Assembly: GCF_024519435.1 (NCBI RefSeq)
Contig: NZ_JALJRZ010000004.1
Location: 1-64,000, forward strand
Length of the DNA: 64,000 nt
From: Terrabacter sp. Ter38
GTDB lineage: Bacteria; Actinomycetota; Actinomycetes; Actinomycetales; Dermatophilaceae
Direction: 5' to 3'
How positions within the stretch are numbered: the stretch's first letter is position 1; each line of letters starts with the position of its first letter. Both the position numbers and the translations under genes were made by a program. This document shows positions 8,300 through 16,522 of this stretch, piece after piece. The notes below the pieces were generated by a model. That model was not told where the DNA came from, searched no databases, and was given only the letters and a program-made list of their open reading frames with translations.

Positions 8300-9352
8300 A
8301 TGAAGGACCAACCGCCCACCGTCATCGGTGGGAGCGCGTCAGGTCAGTCGCACCGGGTCGCGAGCACGATGCAGGCCGTCGTCCAGGACGGCTATGGCAC
8401 GTCAGACGTCCTGCGCGTCGCCGAGGTCGCCCGTCCCGTCATCGGGCCGCGCGAGGTGCTCGTCGAGGTCCGCGCCGCCGGTCTCGACCGCGGCACGTGG
8501 CACCTCATGCAGGGCAAGCCGCGGCTGCTGCGCCTCGTCTTCGGCCTCCGGGCGCCGAAGCAGCCCGTCATCGGCCGCGACGTCGCCGGCGTCGTCGCCG
8601 AGGTCGGCTCCGAGGTGACGGCGTTCGCCGTCGGGGACGAGGTCTTCGGCGTCGCCCCGGGCTCGGTCGCCGAGTACGCCGTCGCCCGCGAGGACAAGCT
8701 CGCCCACCGTCCGGCCACCGTGACGTGGGAGCAGGCCGCGGTCGTCCCCGTCTCCGGGGGCACCGCCCTGCAGGCCGTCGTCGACGCGGGCCGGGTGGCC
8801 GAGGGGCAGAAGGTGCTCGTCACCGGCGCCTCCGGCGGAGTCGGGTCGTATGCCGTCCAGCTCGCACAGGCGGCCGGCGCCGAGGTCACCGGGGTGGCCA
8901 GCGCGGCCAAGGCCGACCTCGTCCGTGCCCTGGGTGCCGACCACGTGCTCGACTACGCCGTCGACGACGCCGCGGACGGGACGCGCCACTACGACCTCAT
9001 CATCGACATCGCAGGCCTGTCCGAGCTCTCCCGGCTGCGGCGCGCGCTCACGCCGAGGGGCACCCTCGTGCTCGTCGGTGGCGAGGGCGGCGGCGACTGG
9101 ACGGGCGGCACGATGGGCCGACAGCTCCGGGCGCGGCTGTCGTCGGTCTTCAGCGGGCAGCGCCTGACGAGCGTCATCGCACAGGAGCGGGGCGCCGACT
9201 ACGTGCGGCTGGCCGCGCTCCTCGAGTCGGGAAAGGTCGTGCCCAGTCTTGAGCGGGCCTACCCCATGGCCGAGACCGTGGACGCGATGAGGCACCTCGA
9301 GGCCGGCCGGGTCCGCGGCAAGATCGCCGTCACGGCACGGTCCGGCGCATGA
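8300..9352 (+). CDS. NAD(P)-dependent alcohol dehydrogenase / quinone oxidoreductase, MDR family
   Basis: 350 aa. GroES-like N-terminal domain (residues ~24-140) and Rossmann domain with the nucleotide motif VTGASGGVGSYAVQLA. The catalytic-zinc cysteine is absent (LDRGTWHLM in place of the usual Cys region), so this is the zinc-independent branch that reduces quinones or enones. Start ATG 8300 has GGAGAAG 6-11 bases upstream. Likely repressed by the divergent TetR through the two palindromes. Its 3' end overlaps the convergent GNAT gene by 23 bp. Confidence 0.9.
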   Translation: MKDQPPTVIGGSASGQSHRVASTMQAVVQDGYGTSDVLRVAEVARPVIGPREVLVEVRAAGLDRGTWHLMQGKPRLLRLVFGLRAPKQPVIGRDVAGVVAEVGSEVTAFAVGDEVFGVAPGSVAEYAVAREDKLAHRPATVTWEQAAVVPVSGGTALQAVVDAGRVAEGQKVLVTGASGGVGSYAVQLAQAAGAEVTGVASAAKADLVRALGADHVLDYAVDDAADGTRHYDLIIDIAGLSELSRLRRALTPRGTLVLVGGEGGGDWTGGTMGRQLRARLSSVFSGQRLTSVIAQERGADYVRLAALLESGKVVPSLERAYPMAETVDAMRHLEAGRVRGKIAVTARSGA

Positions 9353-9893
9353 CGCAGTTGCCCTGGCCCTTGGCCCGGACGTAGGCGAAGCCGGCCCGCT
9401 CGTAGAGGGCGCGGGTCCCGTCGTAGAGGACCGACTTCTTCTTGCCGTCGTTGTCGTGCGGATAGCCCTCGACGACCCCGCCACCGGACGCGGCCACGAG
9501 GTCGAGGACGCCCTGCAGCACGAGGTCCGACACGTGCTGCCGGCGGTGGCACTTGTCGACGAAGATGCACGTGATCCGGTAGTCGGGCAGGAGGTCGAGC
9601 TCCTCCTCGTACTGCTTGCGGTGGTAGATGTTGGGCAGCTCCGCGGGAGAGCCGAACTGAGCCCAGGCCACGGCCTCGTCTGCGTCGAAGGCGAGCGCGG
9701 CGTGCGCCCGGCCCTCCTCGACGAGGCGCTTCTTGAGGTCCCGGTTGGCCTCGTACTCGCGCTCCTTCTCCCAGCTCATCGTGTGGAACCACGTGCACCA
9801 GCAGCCACCGAAGACGCCACCGTGCCGCTCGATCATCGCGGCGTACGCGTCCCACGTCTCGGGTGTCAGCGCCTTGACCTCGTAGTCCGTCAT
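9330..9893 (-). CDS. GNAT-family N-acetyltransferase
   Basis: 187 aa. The acetyl-CoA-binding core runs ITCIFVDKCHRRQHVSDLVLQGVLDLV followed by the terminal ALYERAGFAYV motif typical of GNATs; the central region ALAFDADEAVAWAQFG is strand 4. Substrate unknown. The N-terminal motif GGCWCTWFHTM is typical of one GNAT subfamily of unknown substrate. It overlaps the end of the oxidoreductase gene (convergent) and precedes no partner in the same operon, the next minus-strand gene upstream being the Arr fusion 21 bp away, so the two may be co-transcribed. Confidence 0.85.
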   Translation of the reverse strand: MTDYEVKALTPETWDAYAAMIERHGGVFGGCWCTWFHTMSWEKEREYEANRDLKKRLVEEGRAHAALAFDADEAVAWAQFGSPAELPNIYHRKQYEEELDLLPDYRITCIFVDKCHRRQHVSDLVLQGVLDLVAASGGGVVEGYPHDNDGKKKSVLYDGTRALYERAGFAYVRAKGQGNCVMRRTVP

Positions 9894-9914
9894 CGTCCCC
9901 TCCTCGGTCGGTCC

Positions 9915-10862
9915 CTAGTCGTCCATGGCCTCGATGCCGAGCTCGGCGAGCTCGCCCATCCGGGAGCGGATGTGCTCGACCATCGCCGCCGGCGGCGGTT
10001 CCCAGCCGACGACCTCCTCGACGACACGCAGCGGCTCGGTCGTGCGGTAGGAGCGGGTCGGATTGCCGGGGAAGCGCTTGTCGGTGACGTTCGGGTCGTC
10101 CTCGATCGTGCCGACCGGCTCGACCCGGTAGACCCGCGGCGGCCCGTCGCCGCGGGCGAGCTCCGCGGCCAGAGGTGCCCCCTCGCGGCTGGCCGTGAGG
10201 TAGATGTGCTTCGACTGCCGGCCCGAGCCGTAGTTGGAGCGCCACCCCGGGGTGAGCAGCTCGCCGACGGCGACGTCGGCCCGCGTCCCGTGGAAGAAGG
10301 GGCCCGGGTCGTCGACGACGCGGGGCGTGGGCGGCGGGTCGCGGAGCAGGCTGTCGAGCCGGGTCATGAGGGCCGCGACCCGGGTGCGCCCGCGCGGCGC
10401 TCGCGGGTAGCGACCGAGCACGTCGAGCAGCTCTGGCGTGGCCCGCTTCGCGGCAGCCGTGACGACGTACTCCGCGACGACGGGGTCATCGCCCCGGGCG
10501 AGCTCGGCCGCTCGGGCGGCGTGGGCCGCCGCCCCGAGGATGTGGCGCACCTGCGTCGCCTTGGCGAGCGGGTGGAGGTATGCAGCCGCGGCCGCATCGC
10601 CGGCAGCGGTCGCCGCGTACCGGGCGGGCTCGGTCGACGCCTCCTTCGCGGCACGGTGGGCGTCGGCGGCGGCCGTCCTCTGGAGGCGCGAGCGCGGAGC
10701 ACCCTCGGCGAAGACTCGCGCTGCGTCGAGCGCGGCCGCCGGGCGCGGGTCGTCGGGCTCAGCCCGCCCGAAGAGGACGAGGGAGGGCTCGGCGCACGAC
10801 ACGGCATACGCCACCACGGCTCGCAGGTCGTCCGTCGTCAGCTCGAAGTCACCGGTCTGCAT
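9915..10862 (-). CDS. Imm5-like helical domain fused to rifampin ADP-ribosyltransferase (Arr) domain
   Basis: 315 aa. Residues ~10-172 resemble the Imm-5-like putative immunity proteins (CAEPSLVLFERA-type start, ALDAARVFAEGAPR, YLHPLAKATQVRHILGAAAHAARAAELA). Residues ~187-290 are an Arr domain: FFHGT with His191, HIYLT with Tyr221, EDDPNVTDKRFPGNPT with Asp255/256, the H-Y-D set of Arr enzymes that ADP-ribosylate rifamycins using NAD. Stand-alone Arr is ~140 aa, so the N-terminal domain is a true addition. Rifamycin inactivation is plausible for the C-terminal part; the role of the fusion is unknown. Possibly co-transcribed with the GNAT gene 21 bp downstream. Confidence 0.85.
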   Translation of the reverse strand: MQTGDFELTTDDLRAVVAYAVSCAEPSLVLFGRAEPDDPRPAAALDAARVFAEGAPRSRLQRTAAADAHRAAKEASTEPARYAATAAGDAAAAAYLHPLAKATQVRHILGAAAHAARAAELARGDDPVVAEYVVTAAAKRATPELLDVLGRYPRAPRGRTRVAALMTRLDSLLRDPPPTPRVVDDPGPFFHGTRADVAVGELLTPGWRSNYGSGRQSKHIYLTASREGAPLAAELARGDGPPRVYRVEPVGTIEDDPNVTDKRFPGNPTRSYRTTEPLRVVEEVVGWEPPPAAMVEHIRSRMGELAELGIEAMDD

Positions 10863-10938
10863 CCTTCGCAGTTTTCCACGGAGGCGAGCCGGCGGCAGCC
10901 GGTGCGGCCCTCCGTTCTCGAACTTTGTCGCGACGGGG

Positions 10939-10965
10939 TGTCACATCCAGGCGGCGGCCGGTGTC
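10939..10965 (+). promoter_or_regulatory. candidate ECF41 sigma-factor promoter
   Basis: TGTCACA at 10939-10945 is the known ECF41 -35 element. 16 bases later TGTC (10962-10965) approximates the CGTC -10 element. It lies 42 bp upstream of the start of the decarboxylase-like gene, whose downstream partner encodes an ECF41 factor, as expected for autoregulation. Confidence 0.65.
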
Positions 10966-11006
10966 TTCATGTCGACGCAACCCAGACGTTCTCCCGAGGA
11001 GGAACC

Positions 11007-11591
11007 ATGACCACCAGGATCCAGCCGAAGCCGATCACCGGCGCGTACGGCGCTGTCGTGAAAGTCTTCAGCCGCAGGATGTTCGGCCAGGTGCCGGAGT
11101 CCCTCGGCGTCATGTGGCACCACGTCCCGGCGCTCAAGGCCGGCATGCGCTTCGGCCAGCAGCTGCAGAAGTGGGACGCGTGCGACGAGGGCCTCAAGTC
11201 CTTCGCGCACATGGCCGTGGCCTCGCTCATCGGCTGCACGTGGTGCCTCGACTTCAACTACTTCATGGCCAAGAACCACGGGCTCGACGTGGAGCGGGCA
11301 CGCGAGATCCCGAGGTGGCGCGAGTCCGACGTCTTCCTCCCGCTCGAGCGAGAGGTCATGGCGTACGCCGAGGCGATGAGCCAGACGCCGCCCACCGTCA
11401 CCGACGAGATGGTCGAGAGCCTCGCGGGCCAGCTCGGTGAGGCCGCGCTCGTCGAGCTGACGACGGTCATCGGCTACGCCAACCTCACGACGCGCTCGAA
11501 CGTCGCGCTCGGGATCGAGTCGGAGGGCTTCGCGGCGGCGTGCGGTCTGCGGCCGATGGCGGAGCGCTCCGCCGTACGCTCGACGGCATGA
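11007..11591 (+). CDS. carboxymuconolactone decarboxylase family protein (AhpD-like)
   Basis: 194 aa from ATG 11007, which has the strong site GAGGAGG just upstream. All-helical AhpD/CMD fold with the redox motif GCTWCLDFNYFMAK (Cys77, Cys80), which in AhpD-type proteins supports peroxidase or disulfide chemistry; ring-lactone decarboxylation is unlikely to be the real activity. The stop overlaps the sigma-factor start (ATGA), so the two are co-translated. CMD proteins are standard genomic partners of ECF41 factors. Confidence 0.9.
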   Translation: MTTRIQPKPITGAYGAVVKVFSRRMFGQVPESLGVMWHHVPALKAGMRFGQQLQKWDACDEGLKSFAHMAVASLIGCTWCLDFNYFMAKNHGLDVERAREIPRWRESDVFLPLEREVMAYAEAMSQTPPTVTDEMVESLAGQLGEAALVELTTVIGYANLTTRSNVALGIESEGFAAACGLRPMAERSAVRSTA

Positions 11592-12466
11592 GCCGGGACC
11601 CGTTCCTCGACCACCGCAGCCTGCTCTTCACGGTCGCCTACGAGATGCTCGGCTCGGCCGCTGACGGCGAGGACGTCGTGCAGGAGACGTGGCTGCGGTG
11701 GGCCGACCTCGGTGACGACGCGCGCGCCGACGTGCGCGACCCCCGGGCCTACCTCGTGCGGATCGTCACCCGGCAGGCGCTCAACCGGCTGCGGACCCTC
11801 GCCCGCCGCCGCGAGGACTACGTCGGCGAGTGGCTGCCGGAGCCGCTCCTCACGAGCCCGGACGTCGCCGAGGACGTCGAGCTCGCCGAGAGCGTGTCGA
11901 TCGCGATGCTCACGGTGCTCGAGACCCTGACCCCGACCGAGCGGGCGGTCTTCGTGCTGCGCGAGGTCTTCGACGTGCCCTACGACGAGATCGCCGAGGC
12001 CGTGGGGAAGGGGACGGCGACGGTGCGCCAGGTGGCCCACCGCGCCCGCGAGCACGTGGCGGCCCGTCGTCCCCGGGTGGCGGTCGACCGGTCCGAGCAG
12101 GAGCAGGTGCTCGAGCGCTTCATGGCAGCGGTCACGACGGGCGACGTGCAGGGGCTGATGGACGTGCTCGCCCCGGACGTCGTCCTCGTCGCCGACGGTG
12201 GCGGGCTGGCGCAGGCTGCGCGCCGTCCCGTCGCGGGGGCGAGGCGGGTCGCCGCCTTCCTGTCGAACTTCCCGCGCGTCAGTGACGGGGCGCAGATCGC
12301 GCACCTGTCGCTCAACGGCGGCCGGGCGGTGCGGATCGACCTGCCCGACTTCGGCACGACGGTCGTGAGCGTGGCCGTCGAGGACGGCCGGATCACCCAC
12401 GTCTACGCGATGCGCAACCCGGCCAAGCTCGAGCGGCTGGGGCAGGAGGCCGAGCTCAGCCGCTGA
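11588..12466 (+). CDS. ECF41-group RNA polymerase sigma factor with SnoaL-like C-terminal domain (SigJ-like)
   Basis: 292 aa. Sigma region 2 (residues ~8-75, GEDVVQETWLRW), sigma region 4 (~105-160, LTPTERAVFVLREVF...TVRQVAHRAREH), then a SnoaL-like domain (~170-285). The three ECF41 hallmarks are all present: WLPEP in the linker (82-86), DGGG (203-206), and an NPDKL-like NPAKL (277-281). In this group the fused domain, not a separate anti-sigma, controls activity. ATG overlaps the preceding stop. An in-frame start 48 bases upstream lies inside the partner gene and is less likely. Confidence 0.93.
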   Translation: MSRDPFLDHRSLLFTVAYEMLGSAADGEDVVQETWLRWADLGDDARADVRDPRAYLVRIVTRQALNRLRTLARRREDYVGEWLPEPLLTSPDVAEDVELAESVSIAMLTVLETLTPTERAVFVLREVFDVPYDEIAEAVGKGTATVRQVAHRAREHVAARRPRVAVDRSEQEQVLERFMAAVTTGDVQGLMDVLAPDVVLVADGGGLAQAARRPVAGARRVAAFLSNFPRVSDGAQIAHLSLNGGRAVRIDLPDFGTTVVSVAVEDGRITHVYAMRNPAKLERLGQEAELSR

Positions 12467-12552
12467 CCCGCCTCACGGCATACGCGATCGGTCTCGGGCG
12501 CGTGTGCCGTCGCAAGCGCTCGCCGCTGTCCCGGATGCGGCATGCTCGACGC

Positions 12553-14130
12553 ATGGTCGAGCCTGCTGACTGGTTGCTGACCCGGGTCGAGCGCGGCAAC
12601 CCGACGACCCGGGTCGACGCGCTCCACGGTGACCGGGCGTGGTCCGAAGGCAACCACGTGCGTCCGCTCATCCACGGCGCGACGTACTTCCGCGCGCTGC
12701 ACGACGCGCTCGAGGCGACCGGCCCGGGAGACCTCGTGCTCTTCACCGACTGGCAGGGCGACGGCGACGAGCGGCTGACCGGCGAGCCCGGCAGCGAGGT
12801 GGTCGAGGTCCTGTCCCGTGCGGACCGGCGCGGCGTCGTCGTCTACGGGCTGGTGTGGCGATCGCACCTCGACCAGACCGGCTTCTTCGCCACGGAGAAC
12901 CGGCACCTCGGGGAGCAGCTGGAGAAGCGGGGCGCCAAGGTGCTGCTCGACATGCGGGTGCGCACCGGCGGCTCGCACCACCAGAAGTTCGTCGTCATCC
13001 GGCACCGGGACGACCCGACCCGCGACGTGGCGTTCGTCGGCGGGATCGACCTCGCGCACAACCGTCGGGACGACGCGAGCCACGAGGGAGACCGACAGTC
13101 CCAGCGCCTCACCGACGAGTACGGCGCGCACCCGCCGTGGCACGACGTCCAGACGGCGATCCAGGGGCCGGCGGTCCACGACGTCGAGACGGTCTTCCGG
13201 GAGCGGTGGGAGGACCCGACGCCGTTGTCGCGCGCTCCGTGGCGCCGCGCGGCCGACAAGGCCCGCGGTCTCGCCACCGCGCCGGCTCCCCTCCCGGAGC
13301 AGCGGCCGGCGCCCCCACCCGCCGGGGACCACACGGTGCAGCTCCTCAGGACCTATCCCGACCTTCGGCACGGCCGCGACTACCCCTTCGCGCGGGGCGG
13401 GGAGCGCAGCGTGGCCCGCGGCTATGCCAAGGCTGTGCAGCGGGCGGAGCGTCTCGTCTACGTCGAGGACCAGTACTTCTGGGGCCACGACGTGGCACGC
13501 GTCTTCGAGGACCGGCTGCGGACGCAGCCGGGGCTGCACCTCGTCGTCGTCATCCCGCTCGTGCCCGACCTCGGCGGGATCAACCGGGTGCCGCAGCTGC
13601 TCGGTCGTGAACGCGCCCTCGCCCGGCTCAGGGCGGTCGCTCCCGGCCGCGTGGCGGCATACGGCCTCGAGAACCGGGCCGGCGTGCCCGTCTACGTCCA
13701 CGCGAAGGTCTGCGTCATCGACGACACGTGGGCCGGTATCGGCTCGGACAACTTCAGCCGCCGCTCGTGGACCCACGACTCGGAGCTGTCGGCCGTCGTG
13801 CTCGACGAGGCGTATGCCCGAGACCTGCGGCTCACGCTCGCGGCCGAGCACCTCGACCGACTGGAGGAGGTCGGCGAGCACGGCCTCGAGGCGACGATGG
13901 CCGACTGCCTGGACGCGGCAGGGATGTACGAGGCCTATGCGCGTCACGCTGCGGAGCTCGAGGCCTGGCACGCGGGCGGCAGGGGTGGGGAGCGGCCGCC
14001 GGGCCGGTTGCGCATCCTGCCGATGCCGCATCTCACGGCCCACCAGCGCGCGTGGGCAGCGGTGCCGCTCGACCTCGTCCACGACCCGGACGGCAGGCCG
14101 ACGGCGCTGCGGAAGGCCGACCGGTACTGA
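12553..14130 (+). CDS. phospholipase D-family protein
   Basis: 525 aa with two HxKxxxxD motifs: HHQKFVVIRHRDD (His143, Lys145) and VHAKVCVIDD (His383, Lys385, Asp390), each followed by a GSxN/GGID-type block, as in PLD/cardiolipin-synthase enzymes. No signal peptide, so probably cytosolic or peripheral at the membrane. Substrate (phosphatidylcholine, cardiolipin or other) cannot be told. ATG 12553 is chosen because the WLLTRVERGNP start is typical; a GTG 51 bases upstream is possible. No clear ribosome site. Confidence 0.9.
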   Translation: MVEPADWLLTRVERGNPTTRVDALHGDRAWSEGNHVRPLIHGATYFRALHDALEATGPGDLVLFTDWQGDGDERLTGEPGSEVVEVLSRADRRGVVVYGLVWRSHLDQTGFFATENRHLGEQLEKRGAKVLLDMRVRTGGSHHQKFVVIRHRDDPTRDVAFVGGIDLAHNRRDDASHEGDRQSQRLTDEYGAHPPWHDVQTAIQGPAVHDVETVFRERWEDPTPLSRAPWRRAADKARGLATAPAPLPEQRPAPPPAGDHTVQLLRTYPDLRHGRDYPFARGGERSVARGYAKAVQRAERLVYVEDQYFWGHDVARVFEDRLRTQPGLHLVVVIPLVPDLGGINRVPQLLGRERALARLRAVAPGRVAAYGLENRAGVPVYVHAKVCVIDDTWAGIGSDNFSRRSWTHDSELSAVVLDEAYARDLRLTLAAEHLDRLEEVGEHGLEATMADCLDAAGMYEAYARHAAELEAWHAGGRGGERPPGRLRILPMPHLTAHQRAWAAVPLDLVHDPDGRPTALRKADRY

Positions 14131-14169
14131 CGTCGGCCGTTCCTGCTGCCGGTCGGGGCCGGCGACGGG

Positions 14170-14976
14170 TCAGGCGTGGCCGCTGAGCTGACCGAGGCGC
14201 GTGGCGAGGGCGTCGACCATCGCGCCGGCGCGCTTCTCGGGCAGGGGTGACTTGCGGTCGCCGCCCTGGCTGGAGACGGGGAGCACGTCGATCGAGAGCT
14301 TGGCGCCGCCGGCGAGGGCGCGCAGGGCGTCGACCTTGTCGCCGAAGGGCGTGCCGCTGCCGGGGGAGTAGTGGTGGACGGCCTCGTCGACGGTGTCGGG
14401 GTAGAGGTCGGTCTTCGTCACGGCGATGATGAGCCAGATCGGCTTGGTGCGGCGCACGGCCAGCGAGGCGATGCGGTGCGAGGTGATGGTCCAGTCCTCG
14501 AGCTCGGCGGCGAGCTGCTCCTCACGGGTCGCGGTGGCGATGCCGCTCGTGCCGCCCGCGCGGCGCGGGGTGGCGTAGCCGTTGGCGACGACGTGGATGA
14601 GGCCGTCGACCGGCTCGTCGTGGAAGACCTCGTCGAGGGCCGCGAGGCGGGTGGCGGCGTTGTCGCCCGGGACGACGAGGAAGCGGAAGCCGTGCAGCTT
14701 GGCGCCCTTGCGGGTGCGACGCTCCATGACGGCGGAGCCGACCTCGGCGGCGGCGTCGTCGGTGGAGCGGCGGGTCAGCCGGTCGATGAGCTGGCTCTTG
14801 CCCACGCCGGTCATGCCGGTCACGGCGACCATGGGGTAGCGGTCGCGGAGCAGCCGGCTCAGCCGTTCGGGTGCGGAGGCGAGAGCGGTCAGCAGACCGG
14901 TGGCGACGGTCGCTCCCAATGCGGTGCGACTCGACGTCGGCAGGATCGTCCTGATCCGGGATGAGGTCTGAGACAC
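14170..14976 (-). CDS. P-loop GTPase of unknown function
   Basis: 268 aa. A hydrophobic stretch (~residues 18-35, ALGATVATGLLTALASA) may anchor it to the membrane. G1 motif GMTGVGKS (54-61), G3-like VVPGDN (101-106) and G4 TKTD (187-190) mark a TRAFAC-class GTPase; G3 lacks the usual DxxG. Length and layout do not match Era, EngA, Obg or HflX. It stands alone, convergent with the phospholipase D gene. Function unknown. Confidence 0.8.
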   Translation of the reverse strand: MSQTSSRIRTILPTSSRTALGATVATGLLTALASAPERLSRLLRDRYPMVAVTGMTGVGKSQLIDRLTRRSTDDAAAEVGSAVMERRTRKGAKLHGFRFLVVPGDNAATRLAALDEVFHDEPVDGLIHVVANGYATPRRAGGTSGIATATREEQLAAELEDWTITSHRIASLAVRRTKPIWLIIAVTKTDLYPDTVDEAVHHYSPGSGTPFGDKVDALRALAGGAKLSIDVLPVSSQGGDRKSPLPEKRAGAMVDALATRLGQLSGHA

Positions 14977-15069
14977 GGTGCCTCCTCGGCGTGCTGGTCT
15001 GGGGCCAGTTGACCCTAGAGCCTACGTTCCGTACCCATGCCGGGGGTACGCGCACCCGCGGGCACCGAA

Positions 15070-15103
15070 CAACACCCCGTCCTGGCGAGAGGACAGGGTG
15101 TTG
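15070..15103. terminator. terminator hairpin after the exporter gene
   Basis: CAACACCC/GGGTGTTG (15070-15077 with 15096-15103) continues after one C/A mismatch into GTCCT/AGGAC (15079-15083 with 15090-15094), loop GGCGAG. It lies 11 bp downstream of the minus-strand exporter gene ending at 15115. Confidence 0.75.
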
Positions 15104-15114
15104 CGTCTCCGACT

Positions 15115-16416
15115 CTAGTCCGCGGGCGCCGGGTGCGCCGAGGCGGTCGGTGCGGGAGGCGGGGGCGGGGTGGGGGCGGGGTCTGCGGCGAGCCGGCCGC
15201 GCAGGGCGCGGCCGACGGAGGAGCCGACGAGCAGGCCGAGCGCGATCGCGATGGCGACGCCGAGCAGGCCGAGGGCGACGTCGGTGGCCGACTCGCGCCC
15301 GGCGGCGAGCTCGGTCACCCCGACGAGGCCGAGGCTGCCCGGGACGAGCAGCCAGAAGGCCGGGAGGAAGAGCACGAGGCGCGGCAGCTGCGGGCGGCGC
15401 AGCTCGACGATGCTCGCGCCGAGGCTGGCCGCGATGGCGCCGAGGAAGCCGCCGAGGGCGACCCCGCCGAGCTCCTGCCCGGCGAGCTGGGCACCGAAGG
15501 CGAGGCTGAGCACGAGCAGGACCCACCCCTGCATGCGCAGCGGTACGCCCTCCATGAGGCAGATGCTCGCCCCGATGAGGATCAGGCCGACGGCGGCCCC
15601 GACCCAGCCGATCTCGTCGACGCGGAGGTTGACGAGGGTCGGCGTCGGCACCCGGAGCACGGCTGTGGCCATGAGCAGCCCGAGTGCGAAGAGGCCGAGC
15701 TGGGCCAGCCCGTAGGTGAGGCGGGCCGAGCCGGCCTGCATGTGCCCGGAGGCGAGCTCTGACATGCCGTTGACGACGAGCGCGCCGGGGAGCAGGACCG
15801 CGAGCGGGGGCAGGACGGTGCGCAGCGGGCCCTCGAGGAGTCCGGCGTTCGCGGCGCCGAAGACGACGAGCGAGACGGTGAAGGCGGCGAGGGTGGGCAG
15901 CAGGGCCTTGACGACCTCGTACCGCTCGGCGAGCTGGACGAGGGCCAGGACGATGAGGGCCCCGACTGCCGCCGCGGCGATGTTGGCCCAGCCGGGCTGC
16001 AGGATGAGCGCGATGCCGACGGCGAGGACGGGCCAGGCGAGGGCGACGAGCCAGGCCGGCTGTTGGACGGGGCGCTTGGACGTGGCCGCGAGCTCGTCGC
16101 GTGCAGCCGCTGGGCCGAGCTCGCCGTGCACGAGCTGGTGGCGGATGAGGCGGACGCTCGCCGACTGGTGCAGGCGGAGGCCCGGTGGCGCCGAGCGGAA
16201 GGTCGCTGCGCCGCCCGGGGTGAGGCTGACCATGAGGCCGGTGGGCCCGACCGCGGTCTGGACGTCGGGGTAGCCGAGGCGGACGCTCACCTCGGCGAGC
16301 TCCTCCTCGATCTCCTGCACCGGCTGCCCGGTGGCGATCATCGCGGTGCCGAGCTCGGCCAGCAGGGCGCGGGTCTCGGTCTGCCGGTCCGCGTCGTCCT
16401 GCATGGTCGCCATCAT
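15115..16416 (-). CDS. threonine/serine exporter family protein (ThrE-like)
   Basis: About 433 aa. N-terminal cytoplasmic domain (~residues 1-140, ALLAELGTAMIATGQPVQEIEEELAEVSVRLGYPDVQ...PTGLMVSL) typical of ThrE/DUF1212, then ten or so hydrophobic segments in two repeats. The C-terminus is a Pro/Ala tail. ThrE exports threonine and serine by proton exchange in Corynebacterium. Three close Met codons (16416, 16413, 16404) make the start uncertain; longer reading frames upstream enter the divergent kinase promoter and look non-coding. Confidence 0.88.
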   Translation of the reverse strand: MMATMQDDADRQTETRALLAELGTAMIATGQPVQEIEEELAEVSVRLGYPDVQTAVGPTGLMVSLTPGGAATFRSAPPGLRLHQSASVRLIRHQLVHGELGPAAARDELAATSKRPVQQPAWLVALAWPVLAVGIALILQPGWANIAAAAVGALIVLALVQLAERYEVVKALLPTLAAFTVSLVVFGAANAGLLEGPLRTVLPPLAVLLPGALVVNGMSELASGHMQAGSARLTYGLAQLGLFALGLLMATAVLRVPTPTLVNLRVDEIGWVGAAVGLILIGASICLMEGVPLRMQGWVLLVLSLAFGAQLAGQELGGVALGGFLGAIAASLGASIVELRRPQLPRLVLFLPAFWLLVPGSLGLVGVTELAAGRESATDVALGLLGVAIAIALGLLVGSSVGRALRGRLAADPAPTPPPPPAPTASAHPAPAD

Positions 16417-16506
16417 GTCAGCGGATCGCCCGCCGGGAGGCGTCGTCCGGGTCCGGCTCCTCACCCTCCGTGAGGTTGCGACTTTCTCGACCGCGCGCTG
16501 TCCGAC

Positions 16507-16512
16507 AGGAGG
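16507..16512 (+). promoter_or_regulatory. ribosome binding site deciding the kinase start
   Basis: A perfect AGGAGG sits 10 bases before the in-frame GTG at 16523. This favours GTG 16523 over ATG 16559, which has only GGGGAG. Confidence 0.55.
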
Positions 16513-16522
16513 AAACTGCAGG

